Source: Methylomonas aurea (lineage in GTDB: Bacteria; Pseudomonadota; Gammaproteobacteria; Methylococcales; Methylomonadaceae). Taken from it: DNA of 64,000 bases. The DNA lies in assembly GCF_024505045.1 (NCBI RefSeq), contig NZ_JANIBM010000009.1, forward strand, positions 62,001 to 126,000. The letters run 5' to 3'. Below are positions 63,753-64,000 of this stretch, piece after piece; within the stretch, counting starts at the first letter, position 1; each line of letters begins with the position of its first letter. The notes below the pieces were generated by a model. The model saw nothing but the letters and a program-made list of their open reading frames with translations. It was not told the DNA's origin and did not search any database. A program made the translations under genes and the position numbers.

Positions 63753-64000
63753 TCAGGTCGAGAAAATACTCAGGGCTTCGTGAATTTTGGCTTTGGCGTC
63801 GTGCAGGATCGCCAGCGTATTTTCCGGCGAGAGCGAGAAGTTTTTCAATTTGCTGGCGGCCGGAATCGCGGTGATCGCCGGCAGATCGGCCGAAGCGGAT
63901 TTACCGATCTGCGCATGCAGGCGCGACAGCACCACAATATCGGTCAAGGTCAGTTTTTCGTCGCTGTTTTGGTACCAGTTACTGCTGGATAGCGCCACGT
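63753..64000 (-). CDS. HDOD protein, C-terminal end only (array copy 3, cut by window edge)
   Basis: Only the last 82 or so residues are inside the window. They match the ends of the two neighbours: NWYQNSDEKLTLTDIVVLSRLHAQIG, then IPAASKLKNFSLSPENTLAILHDAKAKIHEAL. The frame is open to the window edge, so the rest of the HDOD domain and any N-terminal domain lie beyond 64000. It ends 4 bases before the start of copy 2. Confidence 0.85.
   Translation of the reverse strand, partial: VALSSSNWYQNSDEKLTLTDIVVLSRLHAQIGKSASADLPAITAIPAASKLKNFSLSPENTLAILHDAKAKIHEALSIFST

Noticed and set aside
1-64000. CRISPR arrays, insertion sequences, prophage, tRNA or rRNA genes
   Set aside because: No regularly spaced repeats, transposase or integrase motifs, or cloverleaf structures were found on reading both strands.

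Overview
The window reads as a chromosomal segment of a GC-rich gammaproteobacterium. Supporting signs are the hemC-hemD-hemX-hemY operon, a fused RlmKL, PrlC, type II citrate synthase, PEP-CTERM-type sorting tails and many c-di-GMP and HDOD signalling proteins. An NAD-reducing Hox hydrogenase together with copper-type periplasmic proteins makes a Methylococcales methanotroph (Methylomonas-like) a reasonable guess. That is inference: no methane monooxygenase or rRNA gene lies in the window. I found no tRNA, rRNA, CRISPR array, intact IS or prophage.

Layout. 183-5229 (minus): hoxF-U-Y-H-W, a complete bidirectional NAD-linked [NiFe] hydrogenase with its own maturation protease. 5526-11882: an SMR transporter, pyrophosphatase, a secreted protein of unknown function and a large MASE1-PAS-GGDEF-EAL protein. 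12128-17316 (minus): a four-gene locus of the Anbu proteasome-like peptidase, a small exported protein, an ATP-grasp/alpha-E fusion and a transglutaminase-like protein. 17563-21921: membrane and stress-type genes (DUF502, DUF2459, TelA, PspC, DgkA). 22007-22266: remains of a nucleotidyltransferase (MNT) antitoxin-like gene. 22601-26768: a two-component system divergent from two tandem exported Lcl/DUF1566 proteins with PEP-CTERM-like tails, followed by a small lipoprotein. 27380-29017: pgi. 29329-32207: two copper-type exported proteins and two membrane proteins. 32208-34097: a MOSC protein, a small membrane protein and a host-attachment family protein.

34332-41520: valS followed by a signalling series (HDOD-GAF, double receiver, Aer-like PAS, CZB-type chemoreceptor). 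41545-45546 (minus): a 1333-residue membrane protein of unknown family. 45710-49633: gltA, rlmKL and acylphosphatase. 50158-54251: hemC-D-X-Y. 54288-56601 (minus): a diguanylate cyclase and a receiver-PP2C phosphatase. 56641-58967 (minus): a zinc-ribbon protein, a fatty-acid-hydroxylase-like protein and ubiD. 59032-64000 (minus): three tandem HDOD proteins (the first is cut by the window edge) leading into prlC.

The most interesting parts are the Anbu locus with its embedded exported small protein, the split Aer-like receptor behind valS with its degenerate receiver, the copper-type pair in which one mature protein should start with His, the PEP-CTERM pair facing a two-component system across a perfect palindrome, and the three-copy HDOD array. 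All coordinates and starts were judged by eye from codons, Shine-Dalgarno sequences and overlaps. Family names come from recognised motifs, not from searches.
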